A stretch of 36,412 nt of DNA. It comes from Tissierellaceae bacterium (GTDB taxonomy: Bacteria; Bacillota; Clostridia; Tissierellales; Tissierellaceae). A program made the position numbers and the translations under genes. The stretch spans positions 1 to 36,412 of the forward strand of contig JARICQ010000072.1 of assembly GCA_029264075.1 (NCBI GenBank), read 5' to 3'. Under the pieces are notes generated by a model. It had not been told where the DNA came from and made no database searches. It saw only the letters and a program-made list of their open reading frames with translations. Shown piece by piece: positions 7,946 to 16,778 of the stretch (position 1 is the stretch's first letter; every line of letters begins with the position of its first letter).

Positions 7946-10900
7946 TTAATTTATCTCTAGTTTATCATACTTTATATCTTCATCTCTATTGAAAGTATTT
8001 ATTTTTTCAATTAATTCTTTCAAGCTGCTTATGATGTCATCTTTGGGCCTAAATCTAATAGATGGATCCTCAGACAAATCAAATTTCAATCTTCTCATAT
8101 ATTGGCCTGACAGATAGTGTACTAGCTCTACTCCTATAGTAGGATTTGAATTAAGATCAAATTCCAGCAATATATCACCAGATTTTTGACTAATGGACTC
8201 TATGCCATTTTCACTTGCCATATGACGGATATAGGAAATATCTAACAGGTTCTCAACTTCCTCGGGAAGGTCTCCAAATCTATCTATTAGTTCATCTACT
8301 AGCTCCCTATAGTCCTCTATACTGGAAATAGAAGATATCTTCTTGTATACCTCTATCTTTTGCTCTTCATTTTCTATATATCTAGACCTTATATAACCAT
8401 CTACATTTAGGTCAACAGTAGTGTTTAATGATTCTTCTACTTTTTCACCCTTAAGTCTTTTGATTGCATCATTTAAAAACTTAACATAAAGATCATAGCC
8501 TATGGCATCCATATGCCCATGTTGTTTGAGACCAAGAAGATTTCCTGCGCCCCTTATCTCTAAATCTCTCATAGCTATTTTAAAGCCCGATCCAAATTCA
8601 GTGAACTCCTTGATAGCTCTTAGCCTTTTTTCAGCTACTTCTGATAGGACCTTGTTCTTTTGATAGGTGAAGTAGGCATAGGCAATCCTATTTGAACGCC
8701 CAACCCTTCCCCTCAGTTGATATAGTTGAGATAGTCCCATCTTGTCTGCATCGTGTATTATTATAGTGTTCACATTTGGAATATCTAGACCAGTCTCTAT
8801 TATAGTAGTGCATACAAGTACATCAATTTCTTTTTCTAGAAAATCTACCATTACATTTTCAAGCTGTCTTTCTCCCATTTGACCATGACCTATTCCAAAG
8901 CTCGCTTCAGGGACTAGATCCCTAAGCTTGGAAGTTATTTTATCTATTGATTCAACCCTATTATAGACATAATAGACCTGGCCTCCCCTTGCTATTTCTT
9001 TTAATAATGCATCTCTTATCATCTGTTCATTATACTCCACCACATAGCTTTGTACAGGATACCTCTCCTCTGGTGGATCCTCTATTACAGACATATCACG
9101 AACGCCCGATAGTGACATGTGAAGGGTTCTAGGGATAGGGGTAGCCGTCAAGGTCAAGACATCAATGTCTTCTTTAAAGGTCTTTAACTTTTCCTTGTGC
9201 TTTACCCCAAATCTTTGCTCCTCGTCTACTATCAATAGGCCCAGATCTTTAAATTTAACATCATCAGAAAGCAGCCTATGGGTCCCTATTACAATATCTA
9301 CCAGGCCCTTCCTTATGTTTTCTATGGTGAGCTTTTGCTTGCTCTTTTTTACAAATCTGCTTAAGGTCCCTATCTTGACTGGAAAATTTGAAAACCTCTC
9401 TACAATAGTATTGTAGTGTTGCTCGGCAAGTATGGTAGTCGGCACCAAAAATGCAACTTGTTTTCCATCAAGTATGGCCTTAAAGGCTGCCCTAAGTGCA
9501 ACTTCTGTTTTTCCATATCCCACATCTCCACATAGGAGCCTATCCATGGGTTTAGAACTCTGCATATCGCTCTTGATTTCTTCTACACTGTTATTTTGTC
9601 CTTCTGTTTCTTCATAAGGAAATAAATCTTCAAATTGACTTTGCCACTCATTGTCTTCTGAAAACTGAAAGCCATCATAGCTTTCACGCTTTGCATATAG
9701 CTCTAGAAGTTCCTTGGCCATATCCTCTACAGCAAGTTTTGCTCTTTCCTTTGTCTTAGCCCATTCTACGCTCGAAAGCTTGTTTACCTTGGGTTTTATA
9801 CTATCATTTCCAATATACTTTTGTACTAGGTGCATTTGATCAATTAAAACAAAGAGCTTATCTTGACCCCTATATCTAATGGTCAAATAATCCTTTTTTA
9901 CTCCCTGGATATCTATCCTCTCTACACCTTCATACCTTCCTATACCATGGTTTTCATGGACAACATAGTCTCCAACATTTAAATCTGACAAGCTGATAGC
10001 TTTTCCCCTTGATTTTTTCCTTTTTCTAGAGCTTTTCGCCTTTCCTGCTCCAAATATTTCCTTGTCGCTTATGACTACAAACTTAATATTTGGATATTCA
10101 AATCCACCAGCTATGCTTCCACTTGTTATAAAAACTTGGGAGGATTTAATAGCCTTATTTTTTTCTAGCTCAAATGAACTTTCAACTCCCATTTCATCTA
10201 GATTTTCCTTAAGTCTACGTCCACGCTCCTCAGTTCCAGAGAGCATGACAATCTTATATCCCCTGTATCTCAAGTTTTCCAGATCTTCTTTTAAGATATC
10301 AAGCTTATTGTGGTAGGACTGCATGCCCTTTACCGAAAAGTTATGTATCCCCTTTGGCTTAAAGGTATTGTCAGCACTTAAAATTGCACTATTTACTATT
10401 AGTTGCTTGTCCTCCATTTGAGATAATAGACTTTCATATGAATATGAAATCTTGATATGACTCTCTAGTAGCTCTCCAATGGAAAATAAATCTATAAATT
10501 TAAAGTTTAAATTCTCTTCTATTCCCCTTAGGCTCTCTTCAATCCTCTTAGGTTCATCCACAAAAACTATGGCATCCTCCTTTAAATATCCTATTATAGA
10601 ACTTAGGTATTCATCTGGTATATATGGAAGAAGTAGATTCCTATTAGAAATAAACAAATCTTCCTCCAGATAGTTTTTGTATTTATTGAATTTGTTATCT
10701 AGGGTTTCTCTTTCTTTTTTATTTAAATCCTCTTTAGACAGAGCCTTCTTCAAGTCCTTCTCTATTCCTTCTATTATTTCTTCCCTATATTCATCAAGGA
10801 CTAGTATTTCATTTGCAGGTATTATCCTAGCCCTATCCAATATATCTATAGACCGCTGGCTAAGGATGTCGAAGGTCCTTATAGAGTCTACTTCATTGTC

Positions 10901-11491
10901 AAAGAGCTCAATCCTGTAGGGATGTCTACTTTCAGGAGTGAAAAAATCTAATATTCCACCCCTCAAACTAAATTGTCCTATTCCCTCTACCATAGCCACT
11001 CTTTCATAGCCACTATAGACCAAGCTAGCTACAAATTTATCCAGATCTATCTCGCTTCCAAGACTTACTTGATAGGAATTCTCCTTAAAAATCCCTGGAC
11101 TCATATACTTATCTAGCAGGCTTTCTATATCAGCTACTACTATTGCCTTTTTATTAGATATCAACTTCGCTGCTATATTAATCCTTTCATTTGACCCTTC
11201 GTGGCTTGTAGCCTCTACATCATAGAAACTAAGCTCCCTTTTAGATAAGAGATAAACCTCTTCTGCCCCTAGCCCCTTTAAATCTTCATATATCTTTCTT
11301 GCACGCATCTCATTGTAGCTAAGTACTAGGACCTGCTCCTCCCTCTTATCCTCTATTGCATATACTGTGTGTGCCAAGCTCTCATCTATGATTCCAAAGC
11401 TAGCCAAAGGGCTTAAGGATTTATCTATATCAGCCATTAGCTCCTTAAAGGGCTTTAAATTTTTAATTGGGTCCAATAAAAAATTCTCCAT
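7946..11491 (-). CDS. mfd: Transcription-repair coupling factor Mfd
   Basis: Full-length 1181-residue DNA translocase that removes RNA polymerase stalled at lesions and recruits UvrA. In order: a UvrB-like N-terminal module (SRHPYRIELFDNEVDSIRTFD), the RNA polymerase interaction domain (LNVGDYVVHENHGIGRYEGV), a RecG-like helicase core with Walker A GDVGYGKT at 655-662, DEEQRFG, TATPIPRTLHMSL and QLRGRVGRS, and a C-terminal TRCF domain. It follows pth by 35 bases, with a hairpin between them. GGAGGTG precedes the ATG. Nothing is missing. Confidence 0.97.
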   Translation of the reverse strand: MENFLLDPIKNLKPFKELMADIDKSLSPLASFGIIDESLAHTVYAIEDKREEQVLVLSYNEMRARKIYEDLKGLGAEEVYLLSKRELSFYDVEATSHEGSNERINIAAKLISNKKAIVVADIESLLDKYMSPGIFKENSYQVSLGSEIDLDKFVASLVYSGYERVAMVEGIGQFSLRGGILDFFTPESRHPYRIELFDNEVDSIRTFDILSQRSIDILDRARIIPANEILVLDEYREEIIEGIEKDLKKALSKEDLNKKERETLDNKFNKYKNYLEEDLFISNRNLLLPYIPDEYLSSIIGYLKEDAIVFVDEPKRIEESLRGIEENLNFKFIDLFSIGELLESHIKISYSYESLLSQMEDKQLIVNSAILSADNTFKPKGIHNFSVKGMQSYHNKLDILKEDLENLRYRGYKIVMLSGTEERGRRLKENLDEMGVESSFELEKNKAIKSSQVFITSGSIAGGFEYPNIKFVVISDKEIFGAGKAKSSRKRKKSRGKAISLSDLNVGDYVVHENHGIGRYEGVERIDIQGVKKDYLTIRYRGQDKLFVLIDQMHLVQKYIGNDSIKPKVNKLSSVEWAKTKERAKLAVEDMAKELLELYAKRESYDGFQFSEDNEWQSQFEDLFPYEETEGQNNSVEEIKSDMQSSKPMDRLLCGDVGYGKTEVALRAAFKAILDGKQVAFLVPTTILAEQHYNTIVERFSNFPVKIGTLSRFVKKSKQKLTIENIRKGLVDIVIGTHRLLSDDVKFKDLGLLIVDEEQRFGVKHKEKLKTFKEDIDVLTLTATPIPRTLHMSLSGVRDMSVIEDPPEERYPVQSYVVEYNEQMIRDALLKEIARGGQVYYVYNRVESIDKITSKLRDLVPEASFGIGHGQMGERQLENVMVDFLEKEIDVLVCTTIIETGLDIPNVNTIIIHDADKMGLSQLYQLRGRVGRSNRIAYAYFTYQKNKVLSEVAEKRLRAIKEFTEFGSGFKIAMRDLEIRGAGNLLGLKQHGHMDAIGYDLYVKFLNDAIKRLKGEKVEESLNTTVDLNVDGYIRSRYIENEEQKIEVYKKISSISSIEDYRELVDELIDRFGDLPEEVENLLDISYIRHMASENGIESISQKSGDILLEFDLNSNPTIGVELVHYLSGQYMRRLKFDLSEDPSIRFRPKDDIISSLKELIEKINTFNRDEDIKYDKLEIN

Positions 11492-11518
11492 ATTTTCACC
11501 TCCATTTTAAACACCTAA

Positions 11519-11539
11519 AGCCCAGGTTAGTCCTGGGCT
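11519..11539 (-). terminator. Hairpin at the pth stop codon
   Basis: An 8-bp perfect stem (AGCCCAGG / CCTGGGCT) whose 5-base loop contains most of the pth stop codon. The following minus-strand sequence CTTTAGG is only weakly T-rich, so this may be a partial terminator or an mRNA-processing or stability hairpin that lowers mfd expression. Confidence 0.45.
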
Positions 11540-12105
11540 GGGCGTATCTTATTAAATTGATTCATTGAAGCTTCTATCCCATCCTTTAATATGGTCTCTA
11601 CAGCTTGTGCGCTATAGGTTAAAGTTTCTTCAATGATTTTTCTTTCATCTTTTGAAAACCTACTCAATACAAAGTCTGATAATTTTTGGCCCTGATATCT
11701 CTCTCCTATACCAATTTTTATACGTGGAAAATCTTGACTTCCAAGTAAGGCAATAATAGATTTAAGTCCATTGTGGGACCCAGCACTTCCTTTTTTTCTT
11801 ATCCTGATATCGGCAAAGTCAATATCGATATCATCTACTATTACTATTATGTCCTTTGGTTGGAGCTTGAAGAAATTTGCAATATCTCTTACTGTCTCCC
11901 CGCTATTATTCATATAGGTTTGAGGCTTTACCAAAATAACCTTTTCACCACTTATATTGCCTTCTCCATAAACAGCTTTAAATTTTATTTTATTGACCCT
12001 TATATTGTTTCTTTCTGCCAACAAATCTATGGTATCAAAGCCAACATTGTGCCTTGTATTTGCATAGGTCTTACCTGGATTTCCTAGACCTACTATTACA
12101 TGCAA
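11527..12105 (-). CDS. pth: Peptidyl-tRNA hydrolase
   Basis: Recycles tRNA by cleaving peptidyl-tRNA released from ribosomes. The 192-residue length is typical. VGLGNPGKTYANTRHNVGF is at 5-23, with the catalytic His19. LVKPQTYMNNSG and the GSAGSHNGLKSI substrate-binding loop follow. It lies 11 bases after prs and is cotranscribed with it, in the conserved prs-pth-mfd order. The L25 gene (ctc) that sits between prs and pth in some Firmicutes is absent. Confidence 0.96.
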   Translation of the reverse strand: MHVIVGLGNPGKTYANTRHNVGFDTIDLLAERNNIRVNKIKFKAVYGEGNISGEKVILVKPQTYMNNSGETVRDIANFFKLQPKDIIVIVDDIDIDFADIRIRKKGSAGSHNGLKSIIALLGSQDFPRIKIGIGERYQGQKLSDFVLSRFSKDERKIIEETLTYSAQAVETILKDGIEASMNQFNKIRPAQD

Positions 12106-12116
12106 AGTATCACCTT

Positions 12117-13073
12117 CTAATCTTTATCGTCAAATAATGTACTTACTGATTCATTGTTGTGAATCCTTCTAATTGCCTCTGCAAATAGAGGTGCAACTGT
12201 TATCACTTCTATTTTATCTATTCTCTTTTCATCTGTAAGATGTATGGTATCTGTAATTATAAACTTCTCCATGGCACTTTCTTCAATCCTTTCAATAGCC
12301 GGACCAGATAGTACCCCGTGGGTAGCACAGCCATAGACCTTCTTAGCTCCAAAGCTTTTAAGTGCAGACGCAGCCTTGGTGATAGTTCCCGCAGTATCAA
12401 CTATATCATCTACAAGTATAACATTTTTATCCTTTATATCTCCAATGACATTCATTACTTCTGCAATATTTGCCTTGGGCCTTCTCTTTTCTATGATGGC
12501 TATTGGGAGATCTAGTAGATGCGCAAAATTTCTAGCCCTAGTTACCCCACCTATATCAGGTGAAACTACAACCGTATCTTCTTTTGCAATGTCTTCAAAA
12601 TAATCTGCAAGATTTGGAACACCAGAGAGGTGATCTACAGGTATATTAAAATACCCTTGTATTTGAGCTGCATGCAAATCCATAGTAATCACCCTATCTG
12701 CTCCTGCAACAGTAAATAAATCTGCAACAAGCTTTGCAGTGATAGGCTCACGCGCCTTGGCCTTCCTATCTTGTCTTGCATATCCATAATAGGGAACTAC
12801 AGCATTTATTCTACCTGCAGAAGCTCTTTTACACGCATCTATCAAGATTAATGTCTCCATGAGATTGTGATTTACTGGGTCAGAGGTTGGCTGCACTATG
12901 AATACATCAATACCCCTTACTGTTTCTGCTATATTTACATTTATCTCACCATCACTAAAGGTTCCTAAATCACATATGCCTAAAGGTGCATCTAGTTCCT
13001 TGCATATTTTTTTTGCAAGGGACCTATTGGCATTACCAGAAAAGACCTTCATTCCACCTCTAAATAACTTCAT
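12117..13073 (-). CDS. prs: Ribose-phosphate pyrophosphokinase (PRPP synthetase)
   Basis: Makes PRPP from ribose 5-phosphate and ATP for nucleotide, histidine and tryptophan synthesis, and hence for Hpt and Xpt encoded in this window. Signature DLHAAQIQGYF is at 132-142, the PRPP loop VDDIVDTAGT at 221-230, and YGYARQDRKAKAREPI near 96-111. The length of 318 matches class I enzymes. AGGAGGAAAGTGG precedes the ATG. It is 24 bases after glmU. Confidence 0.97.
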   Translation of the reverse strand: MKLFRGGMKVFSGNANRSLAKKICKELDAPLGICDLGTFSDGEINVNIAETVRGIDVFIVQPTSDPVNHNLMETLILIDACKRASAGRINAVVPYYGYARQDRKAKAREPITAKLVADLFTVAGADRVITMDLHAAQIQGYFNIPVDHLSGVPNLADYFEDIAKEDTVVVSPDIGGVTRARNFAHLLDLPIAIIEKRRPKANIAEVMNVIGDIKDKNVILVDDIVDTAGTITKAASALKSFGAKKVYGCATHGVLSGPAIERIEESAMEKFIITDTIHLTDEKRIDKIEVITVAPLFAEAIRRIHNNESVSTLFDDKD

Positions 13074-13097
13074 CCACTTTCCTCCTAAATTTTATCT

Positions 13098-14477
13098 CTA
13101 TTTTTTATAGCCCTTTTTTTCTACCCATCCTTCTTTATTTATCTGCTCAGTCCTAGCTATAGATAGTTCGCCTTCCTTTACTTCTTTGGTAATAGTTGAA
13201 CCAGCAGCTATATATCCCCAATCCTCAACATTTAAAGGTGCGACTAAACTGGAATTACTTCCTATAAAGGCATTGTCTCCAACCCTAGTTCTGAATTTCT
13301 CCCTACCATTGTAGTTGACAAAAACTACTCCGCACCCTATATTTACATTAGATCCTATATCTGCATCTCCTACATAGGACAAATGTCCTGCTTTTGAATT
13401 ATCTCCTAGAGTTGCATTTTTTATTTCAACAAAATTACCTATATTAATATTGCTCCCCAGGTGGCTATTGGGTCTCAAATGAGCATTTGGCCCTATTTTT
13501 GTTCCATCATCTACAAAGCTTTTCTCTATTAAAGAAGAGTCTATATTTACCGAGTTCATGATCTTGCTAGATTCAATCCTAGTGCCAGATCTAATGATAC
13601 AATCTTCACCTATCTCAGTCTCACCCTCAAGGCTTACACCTGGATGAATGATAGTATCTCTTCCTATCTTGACACCAGCTTCAATATAGGTATTGGATGG
13701 ATGGATTAGGGTTACTCCATTTTCCATATGATATTCATTGATCCTGCTTCTTAAGACTTCTTCACAAAATGCCATTTGAACCCTTGAATTGATTCCATTT
13801 ATTTCGACAGAATCTTCTATTAAGTAAGCACCTACCTTGTGTCCATCTCTTTTTAATATTTCAATTACATCTGTTATATAATACTCATTTTGAGCATTGT
13901 CAGCTGTAATCTTACTTAGAGCATCCTTGAGAAGTCTTCCATCAAAACAGTATATCCCAGAGTTGACTTCATCTATAAGCTTCTCAGATGGGCTTGCATC
14001 TCTATCTTCAACTATCTTTGAGATATGACCACCTTCATCCCTTACTATCCTACCGTATCCTTCTAGATCAGATAGTTTAGCTGTTAAGACTGTTCCCTTA
14101 AACTTGTTTTTCTTATGATATGATATCAAGCTCTCTATAGTAGTTGATTGAATAAGGGGAGTATCTCCATATAATATCACAACCGTGCTATTATCTTCTA
14201 TTTCATCAAGAGCCTGCATGACAGCATAGCCAGTCCCGTAAGGGAAATCTTCACCAATAGGCTGGCTTTTAAATATTATAGGCTCATCTTTAAAGTGTTC
14301 TCTTACCTCTTCTCCACTATGTCCAACTACTACGATATTTTTTTCTAGATTAGCAGCCTTGCTCTCATCTACTACATAGCTCAGTATAGTTTTCCCACAA
14401 AGTTTATGTAGGACCTTGGATTTCTTTGAGCGCATTCTACTTCCTTCTCCTGCTGCTAAAATAATTGCCATTTCCAT
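13098..14477 (-). CDS. glmU: Bifunctional GlmU: glucosamine-1-phosphate acetyltransferase / UDP-GlcNAc pyrophosphorylase
   Basis: Makes UDP-GlcNAc for peptidoglycan. The N-terminal nucleotidyltransferase motif is LAAGEGSRMRSKKSKVLHKL (7-26). From about residue 255 there is a left-handed beta helix of hexapeptide repeats (IEAGVKIGRDTIIHPGVSLEG and many more) carrying the acetyltransferase site, with PNAHLRPNSHLG and the SYVGDADIG/NYNG segments. 459 residues is normal. The first ATG has GAGGTG five bases upstream and is the likely start. It heads the glmU-prs-pth-mfd-foldase operon. Confidence 0.97.
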   Translation of the reverse strand: MEMAIILAAGEGSRMRSKKSKVLHKLCGKTILSYVVDESKAANLEKNIVVVGHSGEEVREHFKDEPIIFKSQPIGEDFPYGTGYAVMQALDEIEDNSTVVILYGDTPLIQSTTIESLISYHKKNKFKGTVLTAKLSDLEGYGRIVRDEGGHISKIVEDRDASPSEKLIDEVNSGIYCFDGRLLKDALSKITADNAQNEYYITDVIEILKRDGHKVGAYLIEDSVEINGINSRVQMAFCEEVLRSRINEYHMENGVTLIHPSNTYIEAGVKIGRDTIIHPGVSLEGETEIGEDCIIRSGTRIESSKIMNSVNIDSSLIEKSFVDDGTKIGPNAHLRPNSHLGSNINIGNFVEIKNATLGDNSKAGHLSYVGDADIGSNVNIGCGVVFVNYNGREKFRTRVGDNAFIGSNSSLVAPLNVEDWGYIAAGSTITKEVKEGELSIARTEQINKEGWVEKKGYKK

Positions 14478-14558
14478 ATTTTCACCTCATTTAAAATATA
14501 TCCTATAAAGTAGGTCCCTATACTATTCTAACTTATTTTTATAATAAGTCCACTAATA

Positions 14559-14586
14559 ATTCTATAATATGGGATATTTTCCTCAA
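14559..14586 (-). promoter_or_regulatory. Candidate glmU promoter
   Basis: Minus strand TTGAGG (14586-14581), 16-base spacer, TAGAAT (14564-14559), downstream of the spoVG terminator and 80 bases before the glmU start. Reasonable but not consensus; other AT-rich -10-like boxes are nearby. Confidence 0.35.
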
Positions 14587-14596
14587 TATGGGCATA

Positions 14597-14618
14597 GAAA
14601 AAGCCCCCTAGGGGACCC
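14597..14618 (-). terminator. Intrinsic terminator after spoVG
   Basis: Minus strand GTCCCCTAGGGGGC followed by TTTTTC, just after the spoVG stop. The stem is short but GC-rich, with a G-T pair and a CCTAGG core. Confidence 0.55.
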
Positions 14619-14621
14619 TCT

Positions 14622-14966
14622 CTATAATATAAGTTCAACTTCTTCTTTTTCATCAGCTTCATCAGTTTCTTTGATTTCTTCAATTTTTTCCTCTTCAAGC
14701 TTTTCTTCTTCAGCTAAACTCTTCTCATACTCTTCAAAAATAGCCTGCTGGATTATCTCCCTGGTCTCCGAATTGATTGGATGAGCAATGTCTCTAAAGT
14801 CTCCATCTCCCATTCTTCTGCTAGGCATAGCTACAAACAAGCCATTTTGCCCATCAATTACCTTGATATCATGTACTACAAACTGATTGTCAAAGGTTAC
14901 TGAAACTATAGCCTTCATCTTTCCTTCCTGTGAGATTTTTCTCATTCTTACATCTGTGATCATCAT
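14622..14966 (-). CDS. spoVG: SpoVG RNA/DNA-binding regulator
   Basis: A small global regulator named for its effect on sporulation but also kept in non-sporulating Firmicutes. Residues 1-84 match the family closely: MITDVRMRKI, NQFVVHDIKVIDGQNGLFV, AMPSRRMGDGDFRDIAHPIN. The last 30 residues form a strongly acidic Glu-rich tail (EEEKLEEEKIEEIKETDEAD) longer than that of Bacillus SpoVG. AAGGTGA precedes the ATG. A sigma-H-like promoter (15019-15046) and its own terminator suggest a monocistronic unit. Confidence 0.95.
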   Translation of the reverse strand: MMITDVRMRKISQEGKMKAIVSVTFDNQFVVHDIKVIDGQNGLFVAMPSRRMGDGDFRDIAHPINSETREIIQQAIFEEYEKSLAEEEKLEEEKIEEIKETDEADEKEEVELIL

Positions 14967-15018
14967 TTTAGTTCACCTTCCCTTTAGTTTTATGTCAAAA
15001 GTATTTGTATTCTTATAT

Positions 15019-15046
15019 ATTCGACACCAAGATGGAAAAGTCCTTC
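15019..15046 (-). promoter_or_regulatory. Sigma-H-like promoter of spoVG
   Basis: Minus strand GAAGGACTT (15046-15038), 12-base spacer, GTCGAAT (15025-15019). The known SigH pattern is RnAGGAwWW, 11-12 bases, RnnGAAT; this matches all but one position. Bacillus subtilis spoVG has a classic SigH promoter, which supports the call. Confidence 0.6.
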
Positions 15047-15078
15047 TTTTTTGCAAAAGTTTTTTAAAGTATTTTTAT

Positions 15079-15108
15079 ATATCTTAGAAGCTAGGCATTC
15101 TAAGATAT
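15079..15108. repeat. 11-bp inverted repeat in the spoVG-murC divergent region
   Basis: ATATCTTAGAA (15079-15089) and TTCTAAGATAT (15098-15108), perfect around 8 bases, lie between the two divergent promoters in the 308-base gap 14967-15274. No T tract follows on either strand, so it fits an operator or an upstream binding site better than a terminator. The rest of the gap holds only the two promoters and AT-rich sequence. Confidence 0.5.
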
Positions 15109-15145
15109 TTCAATGTGATATTTAGTCCCATATTAGATAAATCTC

Positions 15146-15173
15146 TTTAATTTTTCCTCTAATATGATATAAT
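15146..15173 (+). promoter_or_regulatory. Candidate murC promoter
   Basis: TTTAAT (15146-15151), 16-base spacer, TGA-TATAAT (15168-15173, perfect extended -10). It lies about 100 bases before murC. Confidence 0.55.
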
Positions 15174-15274
15174 CATTAAATAGTAGTTTTAACTTTGAAA
15201 AACACAAGATTAAATTGATGATAAATAAAGAAAAATATAGCTATTAAGACGCATTATTAAATAGGAGGAGTTCC

Positions 15275-16678
15275 ATGTTTGAGTTTTCAATAGATAAAAA
15301 CAGTTATTCAAATGTTCATTTTATAGGTATAGGAGGCATATCTATGAGTGGGCTTGCAAAAATACTTTTAGACAATGGCTACAAGGTATCAGGTTCAGAT
15401 ACAAAAGACAGTGAAATTATAAAGAAATTAAAGGCTTTGGGTGCAGAAATCCACACAAGTCATTCAGCTGAAAATATAAATAATTCTGATCTAGTCATAT
15501 ATACAGATGCCATATCAGAGGATAATGAAGAATTAAGGAAAGCATTTAAACTCAATATACCTGTAGTTGATAGGGCTACATTTCTAGGTGCGCTTATGAA
15601 AAACTTTAAGAGTACAATAGCTGTATCAGGTACCCACGGAAAAACAACTACTACTAGTATGTTATCTACTATCTTAAATAGATCTGATTTGGACCCCACT
15701 ATACTTTTGGGTGGAGATTTGGACGAAATAGGCGGAAATATAAAACTTGGATCAAAGGATCTTCTCTTGACTGAAGCCTGTGAATACAAGGGTAATATAT
15801 TGAAATACTTTCCCAAGACATCTATTATTTTAAATATTGATGAGGACCATCTAGATTTTTTTGATGGAATAGACCATATAAAAGAAACTTTTGTTCAATA
15901 CGCAAGGAATCTTTCCAAGGACAGCCTACTTATTATCAATCTGGATGACCCAAATTCACAAGCAGTAATAGATGCTACATCAGCAAGTGTCCTTAGCTTT
16001 GGAATTTCACCTCATGCAGATTTTAGGGCTCAAAACATACGCTTCACCAAGGAGGGTTTCCCTTCCTATACTCTAAATTACAAGGACAAGGAGTTTTTCA
16101 ATATAGAACTTAGCGTAATGGGATCTCACAATATATATAACTCTATGGCAAGTGTCATAGCTGCAAAGAACGAAGGTCTCAATAAAGAGTTAATAGAAAA
16201 AAACATTAAAATATATAGCGGAGTCCACAGAAGATTGGAATTTAAAGGTTTCTACAATGGAGTAAAGATAATAGACGACTATGCACACCATCCTACTGAG
16301 ATAAAAACCAGTTTGCACTCAATTAGATTGTCTAAACCAGGAAAAATTTATTGTATATTCCAACCACACACCTATACCAGGACAAAACTTCTCTTTAAAA
16401 ACTTCTCTGAAGCCTTTGGCGATGCAGATAAGATAATCATCACTGATATCTATGCCGCTAGGGAAAAAGATAATGGAATGGTACACTCTAGGGACCTAAG
16501 CAAGGCTTTGACTGAAAAGGGATTGGATGCCAGCTACATTAAAAACTTTGAAGATATAGCTGATTACTTACATGACAATGCCGAGGAAAATGATGTCATA
16601 GTTACCATGGGAGCTGGGAGCATCTACTCCTTATCTGAGATCTTGTTAAATAAGGAAAAAGAAAAAGCTGCAGTATAA
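15275..16678 (+). CDS. murC: UDP-N-acetylmuramate--L-alanine ligase
   Basis: Adds the first amino acid of the peptidoglycan stem peptide. The N-terminal Rossmann motif is IGIGGISMSG (17-26), the ATP-binding loop GTHGKTT 119-125, then LLTEACEYKGNIL, NIDEDHLDFF and DDYAHHPTEI, all typical of MurC. 467 residues, full length. AGGAGG lies six bases before the ATG. It is divergent from spoVG and followed by a terminator at 16726-16771, so it is a single-gene unit. In several relatives purR lies between murC and spoVG; it is not here. Confidence 0.96.
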   Translation: MFEFSIDKNSYSNVHFIGIGGISMSGLAKILLDNGYKVSGSDTKDSEIIKKLKALGAEIHTSHSAENINNSDLVIYTDAISEDNEELRKAFKLNIPVVDRATFLGALMKNFKSTIAVSGTHGKTTTTSMLSTILNRSDLDPTILLGGDLDEIGGNIKLGSKDLLLTEACEYKGNILKYFPKTSIILNIDEDHLDFFDGIDHIKETFVQYARNLSKDSLLIINLDDPNSQAVIDATSASVLSFGISPHADFRAQNIRFTKEGFPSYTLNYKDKEFFNIELSVMGSHNIYNSMASVIAAKNEGLNKELIEKNIKIYSGVHRRLEFKGFYNGVKIIDDYAHHPTEIKTSLHSIRLSKPGKIYCIFQPHTYTRTKLLFKNFSEAFGDADKIIITDIYAAREKDNGMVHSRDLSKALTEKGLDASYIKNFEDIADYLHDNAEENDVIVTMGAGSIYSLSEILLNKEKEKAAV

Positions 16679-16725
16679 AAATACAGTTAATATATGGTTA
16701 ATATAAAAAAATATAAGAAAAAATA

Positions 16726-16771
16726 AAATAATGGATAGAAACTAGATAAGTATTGTTTCTATCCATTATTT
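16726..16771. terminator. Bidirectional terminator between murC and the hydroxyacyl-CoA dehydrogenase gene
   Basis: A perfect 17-bp inverted repeat (16726-16742 and 16755-16771, core ATGGATAGAAAC / GTTTCTATCCAT) with a 12-base loop. It sits between convergent genes, with AT-rich flanks on both sides. Confidence 0.75.
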
Positions 16772-16778
16772 CAAATGA

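Noticed and set aside
11773..12087. 104-codon frame antisense to pth
   Set aside because: Tyr/Ile-rich run without a start signal, fully inside a well-supported gene.
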